Notes: generated by a model not told the origin, from the letters alone. Counted from the stretch's first letter, positions 1 to 6,899 are shown. The stretch is DNA of 16,859 nucleotides from Pseudomonas sp. (GCF_030147005.1 NZ_JASLAW010000119.1:1-16859); one strand, 5' to 3'. Numbers and translations are program-made.

Positions 1-94
1 CTGTGGCGAGGGAGCTTGCTCCCGTTGGGGCGCGAAGCGGCCCCAAAAATGGGACTGCTACGCAGTCCAGCGGGAGCAAGCTCCCTCGCCACAG
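1..94. repeat. Composite REP/BIME palindrome
   Basis: The outer arms are an inverted repeat: CTGTGGCGAGGGAGC at the left pairs with GCTCCCTCGCCACAG at the right. The centre carries two further hairpins, one with GGGGC/GCCCC arms (27-43) and one GGACTGC/GCAGTCC (52-67). This is the layout of a Pseudomonas BIME made of paired REP units. It lies beyond the aroP stop codon and may act as a transcript end or as a 3' stabiliser of the ant-aroP message. The same element, reverse-complemented with a single mismatch over 94 bp, occurs at 16730-16823. Confidence 0.85.
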
Positions 95-107
95 GGACCG
101 GTTCTGT

Positions 108-148
108 CTTAACTGACTGGCATTAGGGCAAGCCCGGCTCCCACAGGC
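108..148. repeat. BIME flank with shared 20-mer and half REP
   Basis: The stretch 108-127 (CTTAACTGAC...GGCATTAGG) recurs on the opposite strand at 16686-16705 with one difference, next to the other copy of the BIME. It is followed by AAGCCCGGCTCCCACAGG (130-147), which resembles one arm of the GGGAGCTGGCTT-type REP family also seen at 13680-13863. It therefore looks like part of the repeat tract and not coding sequence. It fills the gap up to the aroP stop codon. Confidence 0.6.
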
Positions 149-149
149 G

Positions 150-1553
150 TTACGGTACGCTCACCAGCGCATTGCTCTTGCGGACTCGCAGCCGATACGC
201 AACGTAGATAATCCCCACCCACACCGGCATCGCATACACCGACTCGCGAATCCCTGGAATCGCCAGCATCACGCTGATGATCATCAGCATGAACGCCAGG
301 CACAGGTAGTTGCTGAACGGGAACCAGAAGGTTTTGAACGACGGCGTCACGCCTTGCTCGCCCATCGCCTTGCGGAACTTGATGTGGGTGATGCTGATCA
401 ACGCCCAGTTGATCATCAGCGAGGCAACTACCAGCGCGAACAGCAACTCCAGGGCACTCTGCGGCGCGATGTAGTTGACCACCACGCACAACATTGTCAC
501 CAACGCCGAAATCGCCAGCGCCCGCAGCGGCACGCCTTGCTTGTTGAGCTTCATCAGCGCCTTGGGCGCGTCGCCTTGCTCGGCCAGGCCGAACAGCATG
601 CGGCTGTTGCAGTACACGCCGCTGTTGTACACCGACAGCGCCGCGGTCAGCACCACGAAGTTGAGGATGTGCGCAGCGGTGTCATTGCCGATCAGCGAGA
701 AGATCTGCACGAACGGGCTGCCACTGTAGGCATCGCCCGACGCGCCGAGGGTTTGCAGCAGTTGGTCCCACGGGTACAGCGACAGCAGCACGGCGAGGGC
801 GCCGACGTAGAAAATCAAAATCCGATACACCACCTGGTTGATCGCCTTCGGGATCACCTTGCGTGGCTCGCTGGCCTCGGCGGCGGTGATACCCACCAGC
901 TCCAGGCCACCGAACGAGAACATGATGAACGCCATCGACATCAACAGCCCCATGCCGCCATTCGGGAAGAACCCGCCGTGGCTCCACAGGTTGCTGACGC
1001 TCGCCTGCGGGCCGCCGGTGCCGCTGAACAGCAGGTAGCAGCCGAGCACGATCATGCCGACGATCGCCACCACTTTGATGATCGCGAACCAGAACTCGGC
1101 TTCACCGAAGAACTTCACGTTCAAGGTGTTGATCAGGTTCACCGCGACGAAGAACACCAGTGCGCTGACCCAGGTCGGGATCTCCGGCCACCAGAATTGG
1201 ATGTACTTGCCCACGGCCGTCAGTTCGGCCATGCCCACCAGCACGTACAGCACCCAGTAGTTCCAGCCCGCAAGAAAGCCCGCGTAACCGCCCCAGTATT
1301 TATGCGCAAAGTGGCTGAAGGAACCGGCCACCGGCTCTTCGACGATCATCTCGCCGAGCTGGCGCATGATCAGGAAGGCGATGAAACCGGCAATCGCGTA
1401 ACCCAGGATCATCGACGGCCCCGCCGACTTGAGTACCCCGGCCGAGCCGAGGAACAATCCCGTGCCGATCGCCCCTCCCAAGGCGATCAGTTGAATGTGC
1501 CGGTTCTTCAGGCCACGCTTGAGGCCCACCGGGTTTACCATGTCATCCGCCAT
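150..1553 (-). CDS. aroP: Aromatic amino acid permease AroP
   Basis: This is a cytoplasmic-membrane amino acid:proton symporter of the APC/AAT family. Residue for residue it resembles E. coli AroP, the Phe/Tyr/Trp carrier: LKRGLKNRHIQLIALGGAIGTGLFLGSA near the start (given here only as family signature LKRGLKNRHIQL, then GGAIGTGLFLGS), then GEMIVEEPVAGSFSHFA, GWNYWVLYVLVGMAELTAVG and CNSRMLFGLAEQG. About twelve hydrophobic segments are visible, and the length (467 residues) is normal. Two ATGs lie close together (1559 and 1553). I prefer 1553 because a GAAGG Shine-Dalgarno sits 8 nt before it. The gene follows antC on the same strand with a gap of about 70 bp and no obvious terminator, so it may be the last gene of an ant-aroP unit. 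The substrate is inferred from similarity; Phe, Tyr, Trp or kynurenine are possible. Confidence 0.9.
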   Translation of the reverse strand: MADDMVNPVGLKRGLKNRHIQLIALGGAIGTGLFLGSAGVLKSAGPSMILGYAIAGFIAFLIMRQLGEMIVEEPVAGSFSHFAHKYWGGYAGFLAGWNYWVLYVLVGMAELTAVGKYIQFWWPEIPTWVSALVFFVAVNLINTLNVKFFGEAEFWFAIIKVVAIVGMIVLGCYLLFSGTGGPQASVSNLWSHGGFFPNGGMGLLMSMAFIMFSFGGLELVGITAAEASEPRKVIPKAINQVVYRILIFYVGALAVLLSLYPWDQLLQTLGASGDAYSGSPFVQIFSLIGNDTAAHILNFVVLTAALSVYNSGVYCNSRMLFGLAEQGDAPKALMKLNKQGVPLRALAISALVTMLCVVVNYIAPQSALELLFALVVASLMINWALISITHIKFRKAMGEQGVTPSFKTFWFPFSNYLCLAFMLMIISVMLAIPGIRESVYAMPVWVGIIYVAYRLRVRKSNALVSVP

Positions 1554-1561
1554 TAACATTC

Positions 1562-1580
1562 CCTTCTACTTGTTTTTCTT
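1562..1580 (-). promoter_or_regulatory. aroP leader: Hfq/Crc-like A-rich motif plus SD
   Basis: On the minus strand the leader reads AAGAAAAACAA (1580-1570) followed by GAAGG (1566-1562), then ATG at 1553. The A-rich piece contains AAGAAAAA and AAAAACAA, both matching AANAANAA, the motif bound by Hfq together with Crc in Pseudomonas to block translation under catabolite repression. Its position directly upstream of the ribosome-binding site suits that role. Function is inferred from motif and position only. Confidence 0.45.
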
Positions 1581-1624
1581 AAGGGTGAGTGCAGGCCGCA
1601 TCAGCCCCTCAGAAGTGCCGAGGG

Positions 1625-2632
1625 TCAGATATTACTCTGCGTAAACTTTTCGTAATACAGCTGAACGCCATCAAGTGCCTGATCCGCCAGCCATTGTTGG
1701 ATCGATTCGACCATCGGCGGGGGGCCGCACACATACATATCCGTCGATCTGTCGCGCAATTGGGCCACGTCGAAATGGTCGGTGAGGTAGCCGCGCTTGC
1801 CCGTCCACTGCGGTGAAGCGTCGCTGAGGACTTCGGTGTAGCGGAAGTCGGCGATATTCGACGCATAGCTGCCGATGCGCGCTGCTTCGCACAGGTCTTG
1901 CGCACCGCGTACACCATAATAGAGGTGCACGGGATAGGCGCAGCCGTCGGCCGCCAGTTGATCGAGCATGCCCAGCAATGCCGACAACCCGGTGCCGCCC
2001 GCGACGAGCACCAGCGGTTGGGTAACGTGCCGCAGGTAGAACGCCCCCAGCGGCGCTTCCATCAACACTTCATCGCCCACTTGGCAGCGCTCGCGCAAAT
2101 AGTTGCTCATCACCCCGTCGGGCAACAGGCGCACCAGAAACTGCAATTGATCGCGCGGCAGGTTGGCGAAGGAATAGGAGCGCCAACTGTCGGTGCCGGG
2201 CACTGACAGCCGCGCATACTGGCCCGGCAGAAAATCCAGTGGTGCATCCACTCGCAGCTGCAGGATCGCCGTGCTGGCCGACACCAACTGCACCTCGCTC
2301 ACCGTACCGCGCACCTGCACCGGCCCCGGCGCATTGCACAAGCTCGAATCAAAGTCGAAGTAGAAGGTTGCGTCGGACTTTACTCGCGTCTGGCAACTGA
2401 GCATTTTGCGCTGTTGCAGGTCCAGGCTCGACAGCGCTTCCTCGTCGACATAATCCTGGGTGTAATCGCCGGACTCGCAGCGCCCCTGACAGGTGCCGCA
2501 CACGCCTTCACGACAGTCCAGCGGGATGTTGATGCCGTTGCGCAGGGCCGCGTCCAGCAGGATTTCATTGGCGCTTACCGGGAAGAACAAGGTCTTGCCA
2601 TCGGCAAAACTGAAGGCCACTTTGTGGTTCAT
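1625..2632 (-). CDS. antC: Anthranilate 1,2-dioxygenase reductase component AntC
   Basis: This is the electron-transfer component that passes NADH electrons through FAD and a [2Fe-2S] centre to the AntAB oxygenase. From the chosen ATG it has 335 residues. An N-terminal plant-type ferredoxin domain has the cluster cysteines C40, C45, C48 (CREGVCGTC) and C80 (MLSCQT). A ferredoxin-reductase FAD domain has RSYSFA (151-156), and a C-terminal NAD domain has GGTG (212-215) and CGPPPM (302-307). This domain order is that of BenC/AntC reductases. I chose the start at 2632, where the ferredoxin domain begins (MNHKVAFSF) and a GGAG lies about 9 nt upstream; the longer reading frame runs back into the BIME. 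The product could only be confused with BenC, and its position after antAB argues for AntC. Confidence 0.93.
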   Translation of the reverse strand: MNHKVAFSFADGKTLFFPVSANEILLDAALRNGINIPLDCREGVCGTCQGRCESGDYTQDYVDEEALSSLDLQQRKMLSCQTRVKSDATFYFDFDSSLCNAPGPVQVRGTVSEVQLVSASTAILQLRVDAPLDFLPGQYARLSVPGTDSWRSYSFANLPRDQLQFLVRLLPDGVMSNYLRERCQVGDEVLMEAPLGAFYLRHVTQPLVLVAGGTGLSALLGMLDQLAADGCAYPVHLYYGVRGAQDLCEAARIGSYASNIADFRYTEVLSDASPQWTGKRGYLTDHFDVAQLRDRSTDMYVCGPPPMVESIQQWLADQALDGVQLYYEKFTQSNI

Positions 2633-2651
2633 CTCTACGACTCCGTATAAC

Positions 2652-2748
2652 CGGTGGCGAGGGAGCTTGCTCCGCTGGGCGGCGCAGCGGCTCCAAAAGC
2701 CGGGAGCGCTGCGCACTCCAGCGGGAGCAGGCTCCCTCGCCCCACAGG
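2652..2748. repeat. BIME between antB and antC
   Basis: Two REP units face each other. GGCGAGGGAGC at 2656-2666 pairs with GCTCCCTCGCC at 2731-2741, and pairing extends inward to GCTGG/CCAGC with one mismatch and one indel. The centre holds a diverged second stem (GCGCAGCGGCTCC against GGGAGCGCTGCGC, 2683-2715). It belongs to the same family as 1-94 but is clearly diverged in the centre. It takes up most of the 130-bp antB-antC gap, although antA and antB overlap, so it interrupts an otherwise tight operon and may set the amount of reductase mRNA relative to oxygenase mRNA. Confidence 0.85.
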
Positions 2749-2762
2749 TGTGATGTGCTGGG

Positions 2763-3254
2763 TCAAAGGTGATAGAAATCCAGCACCGAATTGATCGTGT
2801 CGTTGAGCAGCAACGCGTGCTTGCGGGTGATCAGCCAGCTGTCGCCGTGTGGCTTGAGACGGTAAGTGGCAGGCCCGTAGAACTGCTCCGATGTCGCCAG
2901 CCGGTAGAACAGCGTGTGCCAGTTCACTTTCACCTCCAGCTCGCCGCCTGCCAGCTCGGCGATACGCACGTTGTTGATCAGGTGCAAGGTGCGCGGCATC
3001 GGCGTGGCCGAGGCGGCCTTGCCGGTGCGCAGGCGGAATATGCGATCTTCCAGCCCCGAGCGGTTGGCGTAATAGATCAACGACATCTCGCGCTTGGGGT
3101 CCTGGGTGTAGACATGTTCCGAGTCCCATTGCGGCAGGTGGAACTCACTCTGTGGGTCGAACAGCTGCACGTAGGCATCCCAGTCCTGGGCGTCGCACAG
3201 TTCGGATTTGCGATAGAAGAATTGCTCGATCTGGTACTGCAACTGGGCATTCAT
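2763..3254 (-). CDS. antB: Anthranilate 1,2-dioxygenase small subunit AntB
   Basis: This is the beta subunit of the ring-hydroxylating oxygenase, structural in the alpha3beta3 complex, with no metal centre. The 163-residue length is usual for the family. It starts MNAQLQYQIEQFFYRKSELCDAQDWDAY, here quoted only in part: QIEQFFYRKSELCDAQDW is the typical N-terminus, and it ends in a beta-sheet-rich NTF2-like fold with the family ending VLDFYHL. The ATG at 3254 shares its first base with the antA TGA stop (TGATG), which strongly suggests translational coupling and fixes the start. It is followed by the BIME and then antC. BenB or another beta subunit is the only alternative; the AntA neighbour settles it. 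Confidence 0.93.
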   Translation of the reverse strand: MNAQLQYQIEQFFYRKSELCDAQDWDAYVQLFDPQSEFHLPQWDSEHVYTQDPKREMSLIYYANRSGLEDRIFRLRTGKAASATPMPRTLHLINNVRIAELAGGELEVKVNWHTLFYRLATSEQFYGPATYRLKPHGDSWLITRKHALLLNDTINSVLDFYHL

Positions 3255-4645
3255 CACTTCACCTCCCGCAGTTTCAGCGCTTGCTGGTCCAGGCCGTTGA
3301 GCAGGAACTGCTGCCAGTTGCGGTGCTGGTTGACGTACAGGCCTTCGTGGGTGAACTCGGTGCCGGTCATGGCGGGCTCGATACCAATGGCTTCGCTGTT
3401 CGGTGTCGGCCCGGTCTTCCAACGATGGCTGCCGCGTGAGATATCGCTCCAGCGCTCAAGACGGCCCTGGAAACCGCGCTGGGCCTCGCGAAATTCCACC
3501 AGGTCATCCGGCGTGCCCATGCCCGAGACATTGAAGAAATCTTCGAACTGGCGAATGCGGTTTTCGCGGTCGGCGTCGGACTCGTTCTTCACCCCCAGGC
3601 ACTGGCTGATGATCTCGGTCTTGTTCCACGCCAGTGGGCGGATGATGCGCAGTTGGGAGCTGATCTGGTCGAGAAAGAACAGGCTCGGGTAGATATTCAG
3701 GTTGCGCAGGCGGTGCATCATCCATTCGGCTTTCGGCTGGCCGTGTTCTGCCACCAGGCGCGGCATGATGGTGGCGTAGCCGGAGCGCACGCTGGGGTTG
3801 GGCATGTCGCTGAACAACAGACTGTGGCCGTTGTTGAACGCAAACCAGCCGTCATCGGTGTTGGCGTCGCCGGCGCCGAGTTTGCTGTAGTCCAGGGTGG
3901 TGCCGGCACTTGCGCCATTTTCGGTGTTGACCTGCTGGCGATGCTGCACCGTGGCCACGTAGTTGTAGTGCACGGTGCTGACGTGATAACCGTCCAGGCC
4001 GTTTTCGTTTTGCAGCTTCCAGTTGCCGTCGTAGGTATAGGCGGACTTGCCCGGCAGCACCTCCAACTCACCGCTGGCGGACTGCGCCACCATCATGTCG
4101 AAGAAGACTTTGGCATCGCCGAGGAAATCTTCCAGGCTGTCGCTGCCCTTCACGTCGAGGCTGATAAACACAAAGCCTTTGTAGCTCTCGATGCGCGCCT
4201 TTTTCAGGCCGCGTGTGGCTTTGTCGAACCCTTCCGGGTATTCCCCCGGCGCCTTGACCTTCACCAGCCGGCCATCGCTTTTGTAGCACCAGGCATGGAA
4301 CGGGCAGGTGAAAGTGGACTGGTTGCCCTTGCCGACGCGGGTCAGGGTGGTGCCGCGATGCTGGCAGGCATTGATCAGCGCGTTGAGCCGGCCTTCGCCG
4401 TCGCGGGTGATGATCATTGGCTGGCGCCCGGCGCGCATCGTTACGAAGTCGTGGTTATTGGCTAATTCGCTTTCGTGGCAGGCGTAGATCCAGTTCTTCT
4501 CGAAGATCAGTTCCATCTCCAGGTCGAACAGTTCAGGCTCGGTGAACATGTCGCGGGCGATGCGGAACACTTCATCCGCCGGGCGAAAGTCCAGGCAACT
4601 TTCGATGAAGGTTTTCCACTGTTCAACGTTTCTTGCACCACTCAT
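3254..4645 (-). CDS. antA: Anthranilate 1,2-dioxygenase large subunit AntA
   Basis: This is the catalytic alpha subunit that converts anthranilate, O2 and NADH into catechol, CO2 and ammonia in the cytoplasm. It has 463 residues. The Rieske [2Fe-2S] ligands are C94/H96 (NACQHRGTTL) and C114/H117 (CPFHAWCY). The mononuclear iron site is in NGLDGYHVSTVH: H221 and H226 with D218 as the likely electron bridge, and an Asp in GTPDD (about 380) as the third ligand. RIARDMFTEPELFDLEMELI near the N-terminus is characteristic of AntA/BenA. I chose the ATG at 4645 (MSGARNVEQW), which has AAGGTG six nt upstream and matches family start positions. The frame stays open to 4765 because of the operator sequences, not because of coding. 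AntA is favoured over BenA by the antR and cat neighbours. Confidence 0.94.
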   Translation of the reverse strand: MSGARNVEQWKTFIESCLDFRPADEVFRIARDMFTEPELFDLEMELIFEKNWIYACHESELANNHDFVTMRAGRQPMIITRDGEGRLNALINACQHRGTTLTRVGKGNQSTFTCPFHAWCYKSDGRLVKVKAPGEYPEGFDKATRGLKKARIESYKGFVFISLDVKGSDSLEDFLGDAKVFFDMMVAQSASGELEVLPGKSAYTYDGNWKLQNENGLDGYHVSTVHYNYVATVQHRQQVNTENGASAGTTLDYSKLGAGDANTDDGWFAFNNGHSLLFSDMPNPSVRSGYATIMPRLVAEHGQPKAEWMMHRLRNLNIYPSLFFLDQISSQLRIIRPLAWNKTEIISQCLGVKNESDADRENRIRQFEDFFNVSGMGTPDDLVEFREAQRGFQGRLERWSDISRGSHRWKTGPTPNSEAIGIEPAMTGTEFTHEGLYVNQHRNWQQFLLNGLDQQALKLREVK

Positions 4646-4682
4646 GGGAGGCACCTTTTTGATCGGGGCTGATGGGTGGCTC

Positions 4683-4725
4683 ATTAGAGGCAGCGGGGCA
4701 GGGCGTGGGCTATCCGCATAATCGG
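4683..4725 (-). promoter_or_regulatory. Probable antA promoter with XylS-type activator box
   Basis: On the minus strand TCTAAT (4688-4683) matches the -10 consensus at five of six positions and would start RNA about 30 nt before the antA ATG. Seventeen bp upstream, the poor -35 position (4711-4706) is touched by a GGATA box. The 17-mer CCGATTATGCGGATAGC (4725-4709) shares 13 of 17 bases with another box at 4844-4828. A GGNTA half-site abutting a weak -35 is the known class II layout of XylS/BenR-family promoters. AntR binding is inferred. Confidence 0.5.
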
Positions 4726-4742
4726 GGAACATGGGCCGCAAA

Positions 4743-4763
4743 GTTGGGCAGCAAATACCCAAC
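4743..4763. promoter_or_regulatory. Operator-like palindrome near antA
   Basis: A perfect 6-bp dyad, GTTGGG and CCCAAC, encloses nine bases (CAGCAAATA). A closely related element lies at 4884-4901 in the opposite orientation (TTGGACAGCAAATTCCAA on the minus strand). The conserved core CAGCAAAT and the conserved arms suggest a regulator binding site. It lies upstream of the proposed antA promoter. I do not recognise the protein that would bind it. Confidence 0.4.
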
Positions 4764-4827
4764 ACGGTGCGGCGGGGGAACGTGATGGGCTACTGTGATT
4801 GCGGGCAAGGGTCGAAAAAACCGGTGC

Positions 4828-4866
4828 GTTATCCACATAGTCGACCTTTGCTATCCGCCCAGTGAC
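4828..4866 (-). promoter_or_regulatory. Tandem distal AntR-type boxes
   Basis: Two GGATA-containing boxes lie on the minus strand 22 bp apart, two helical turns: GTCACTGGGCGGATAGC (4866-4850) and TCGACTATGTGGATAAC (4844-4828). They resemble the XylS/BenR half-site pattern of a TNCA-like triplet, six bases, then GGNTA. Direct repeats at this spacing are how AraC/XylS dimers usually bind. They sit between the divergent antA and antR genes and could serve both; AntR acting on both promoters has been described for P. aeruginosa. Confidence 0.45.
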
Positions 4867-4883
4867 GACCGCGCCGGCGTGGC

Positions 4884-4901
4884 TTGGAATTTGCTGTCCA
4901 A
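4884..4901. promoter_or_regulatory. Operator-like palindrome near antR
   Basis: TTGGA and TCCAA enclose ATTTGCTG, a perfect 5-bp dyad. Read on the minus strand the element is the near-copy of 4743-4763, so the two face each other across the divergent promoter region with centres about 139 bp apart. It lies about 57 bp upstream of the antR ATG, a position where a bound protein could affect antR transcription. Confidence 0.35.
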
Positions 4902-4957
4902 CACCGATGACGCGCCGCCAGAGCGCGCAAATGCCTAACCGCCGTGGGTGCCTCCTG

Positions 4958-5950
4958 ATGACCAGCCAGACACGCGATATCCGTATTCAACGCTTCGATC
5001 TCGAGGGCGCCCGCAGCTGGATGTCCGGCATCTGCGGGCCCCATCGTCTGGCGACGGCCACGCCGGAACGCCTGCGCTTTCACCACAGCGCCAATGTGTT
5101 CAAGTCCCGCGCCACCACCCTGGGCGTGATCGAATACGGCACCGACGTGACCATCGACATCGAAGATGCCGAGCATTTTCGCAGCTACAGCCTGAGCCTG
5201 CCGCTGGTTGGCGAGCAGGAGCTGAGCAAGAACGGTGTGCGGCTGAGCTCCAACCGCGACCAAGGGGTGATCATTTCACCCAACGAGCACCAGGTGCTGG
5301 CGATTTCCGGTGACTGCCGCAAGTTGCAGGTGGTCATCACACGAGCGGCCATGAGCGAGTCGCTGGAAGGTTTGCTGCAACGGCCGATCGAGGCGCCGCT
5401 GCGGTTCGAACCGGTGATGGATGCGGTGGACGGTGCGCCCGCGTCGTGGTGGCGCATGGCGCGTTACTTCATTGCCGAGCTGGAGCACAGCAGCGAGTTA
5501 TACGAGCACGCCGCCTTTACCCGCGACCTGGAAAGCTCGCTGATCAAGGGCCTGATCCTGGCGCAGCCGAACAATTATTCCGAAGAACTGCGCGATATGC
5601 TGGGGGTGAAACTGCCGCATTATCTGGTTCTGGCGCGCCAGTACCTGCACAGCAATGCGCGCGAGGCCGTGCACCTTGAAGACCTGGAAACGGCTGCGGG
5701 GGTGTCGCGGTTCAAGCTGTTCGATGCGTTCCGCAAGTACTTCGCGTTGTCGCCCATGGCTTACTTGAAGAAGTATCGGTTGGGGGCCGTGCGCCAGGAA
5801 ATCCTCGAACACGGCTCCATTCGCACCATCTCCGAAATCGCGTTGGGCTGGGGCTTTACCCATTTGGGGCGGTTCTCGGCGGAGTATCGAAAGCTGTTCG
5901 ACGAATCCCCCAGCCAAACCCTGCAGCGCAAGCGCCTGCGCGGACTTTGA
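4958..5950 (+). CDS. antR: AraC/XylS-family activator AntR
   Basis: This is the probable anthranilate-responsive activator of antABC. At 330 residues it has an N-terminal effector-binding domain (roughly 1-200, with an AraC-binding-like segment around LSLPLVGEQELSKNG) and a C-terminal AraC double helix-turn-helix (about 225-325). The second half has the typical ISEIALGWGFTHLGRFSAEYRKLFDESP, of which IALGWGFTHLGRFS is the recognition-helix signature. It is divergent from antA. The start at 4958 is chosen because GGGTG lies seven nt before it, in the same GGTGCCTCC context found before the antA ATG. Upstream ATGs at 4931 and 4862 are in frame but fall in operator-like sequence. Identity as AntR rests on position; BenR/XylS paralogues are alternatives. 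Confidence 0.85.
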   Translation: MTSQTRDIRIQRFDLEGARSWMSGICGPHRLATATPERLRFHHSANVFKSRATTLGVIEYGTDVTIDIEDAEHFRSYSLSLPLVGEQELSKNGVRLSSNRDQGVIISPNEHQVLAISGDCRKLQVVITRAAMSESLEGLLQRPIEAPLRFEPVMDAVDGAPASWWRMARYFIAELEHSSELYEHAAFTRDLESSLIKGLILAQPNNYSEELRDMLGVKLPHYLVLARQYLHSNAREAVHLEDLETAAGVSRFKLFDAFRKYFALSPMAYLKKYRLGAVRQEILEHGSIRTISEIALGWGFTHLGRFSAEYRKLFDESPSQTLQRKRLRGL

Positions 5951-5986
5951 AGGGGATGAAGATCAAAGCAGGGGGGCCGCGAACTC

Positions 5987-6862
5987 TCAGATCAGCTCTT
6001 CGACCAGTTGCAGGCAATGACTGAGCCCCGGCGACTGGTCATTCACCCGCCGGCTGAGAATGATCGGCGAGGTTGCGGTGGTTTCCACAATCGGCGTGTA
6101 GCCGATATCCGCCCGGTGCAGCACCTGCACCGACGCCGGCACCAGTGTCACGCCCATGCCCGCGCCCACCAGGCCCATGGCGGTCTGCAATTCGTTGGTC
6201 CATTGCGCCACCTTGGGGCTCAAGCCGTGGGCGTCGAACAACGCGATGACATGGTCGGCATAACTGGGACGGGGATTGCCGGGGTACAGCACAAAGGGTT
6301 CGGCGGCCAACTGCGCAAGGGTGGCGGGTGCGCCCAGCAACGGATGGCCGCTCGGCAACACCGCCACCAGTCGATCTTCCACCAGGACACGCTGGACGAT
6401 GGCCGGGTCGTCGATGCGAATCCGCCCGAAACCCACGTCGATGCGCCCGGCCTTGAGTGCCTCGACCTGCTGCAGGGTGGTCATCTCCGACAACCCCAAT
6501 TCCAACTCCAGCGACTCATGATTGCGCAGTCGCCGAATCAATTGCGGCAGTACGCCGTACAAGGTCGACGGCGCAAAGCCGATGCCCAGCCAGGTCTTCT
6601 GACCCAGGCCGATGCGCCGGGTGCTGTCGCACACCTTGCCCAACTGCTCGAGCAACACATTGGCGTGCTCATAGAAAAATCGCCCGGCCTCGGTCAGCCG
6701 CAGCGGACGGCCGCGCTCGAGCAGCACCACGCCCAATTCGTCTTCCAGTTGCTGGATCTGCCGACTCAACGGCGGCTGGGCGATGTGCAGGCGTTCAGCG
6801 GCACGGGTGAAGTTGAGGGTCTGGCCCAGTACCTGGAAATAGCGCAGGTGACGCAGTTCCAT
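5987..6862 (-). CDS. catR: LysR-type regulator CatR
   Basis: This is the probable cis,cis-muconate-responsive activator of catBCA. The 291-residue length fits CatR/BenM-type regulators. The N-terminal winged helix-turn-helix reads MELRHLRYFQVLGQTLNF then AAERLHIAQPPLSRQIQQLE (residues 21-40), and the rest is a LysR effector-binding domain with the LVAVLPSGHPL strand. The start at 6862 has a strong AAGGAG six to seven nt upstream. It is divergent from catB and convergent with antR (36-bp gap). The intergenic dyads described separately are its likely binding sites. The longer open frame up to 7519 only runs antisense through catB. Confidence 0.9.
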   Translation of the reverse strand: MELRHLRYFQVLGQTLNFTRAAERLHIAQPPLSRQIQQLEDELGVVLLERGRPLRLTEAGRFFYEHANVLLEQLGKVCDSTRRIGLGQKTWLGIGFAPSTLYGVLPQLIRRLRNHESLELELGLSEMTTLQQVEALKAGRIDVGFGRIRIDDPAIVQRVLVEDRLVAVLPSGHPLLGAPATLAQLAAEPFVLYPGNPRPSYADHVIALFDAHGLSPKVAQWTNELQTAMGLVGAGMGVTLVPASVQVLHRADIGYTPIVETTATSPIILSRRVNDQSPGLSHCLQLVEELI

Positions 6863-6874
6863 GTTGGCTCCTTT

Positions 6875-6891
6875 AATACCTTCAGGGTATT
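6875..6891. promoter_or_regulatory. CatR repressor-type binding site (T-N11-A dyad)
   Basis: AATACC-TTCAG-GGTATT is a perfect 6-bp inverted repeat containing the LysR-family signature T-N11-A (T6877, A6889). Its centre lies about 64 bp upstream of the catB start point predicted from the promoter below, which is the normal place for the high-affinity site of a LysR regulator. It also overlaps the catR leader just upstream of its Shine-Dalgarno, consistent with autoregulation. Confidence 0.7.
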
Positions 6892-6899
6892 GAACCAGA

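Noticed and set aside
1..94. tRNA-like or small-RNA gene suggested by the strong folding
   Set aside because: The fold is a symmetrical REP pair with no cloverleaf or tRNA T-loop signature, and the same unit recurs elsewhere in the window.
354..1556. 400-residue open frame on the plus strand opposite aroP
   Set aside because: It is exactly antisense to a well-conserved AroP homologue; the translation is low-complexity, rich in His, Gln and Arg, and shows no domain.
3653..4465. 270-residue plus-strand frame opposite antA
   Set aside because: Antisense to AntA with all Rieske and iron motifs intact; long mirrored frames are common in GC-rich DNA.
4646..4765. Longer N-terminus for AntA (start at 4765 or 4684)
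   Set aside because: The extra stretch covers the proposed promoter and operators, and AntA/BenA proteins begin near MSGARNVEQW.
4862..4957. Longer N-terminus for AntR
   Set aside because: It would translate through the palindrome at 4884-4901. The start at 4958 has the better GGTG spacing, though 4931 cannot be fully excluded.
5951..5986. Terminator between the convergent antR and catR
   Set aside because: The 36-bp gap has a G-run but no stable inverted repeat, so I cannot support a terminator.
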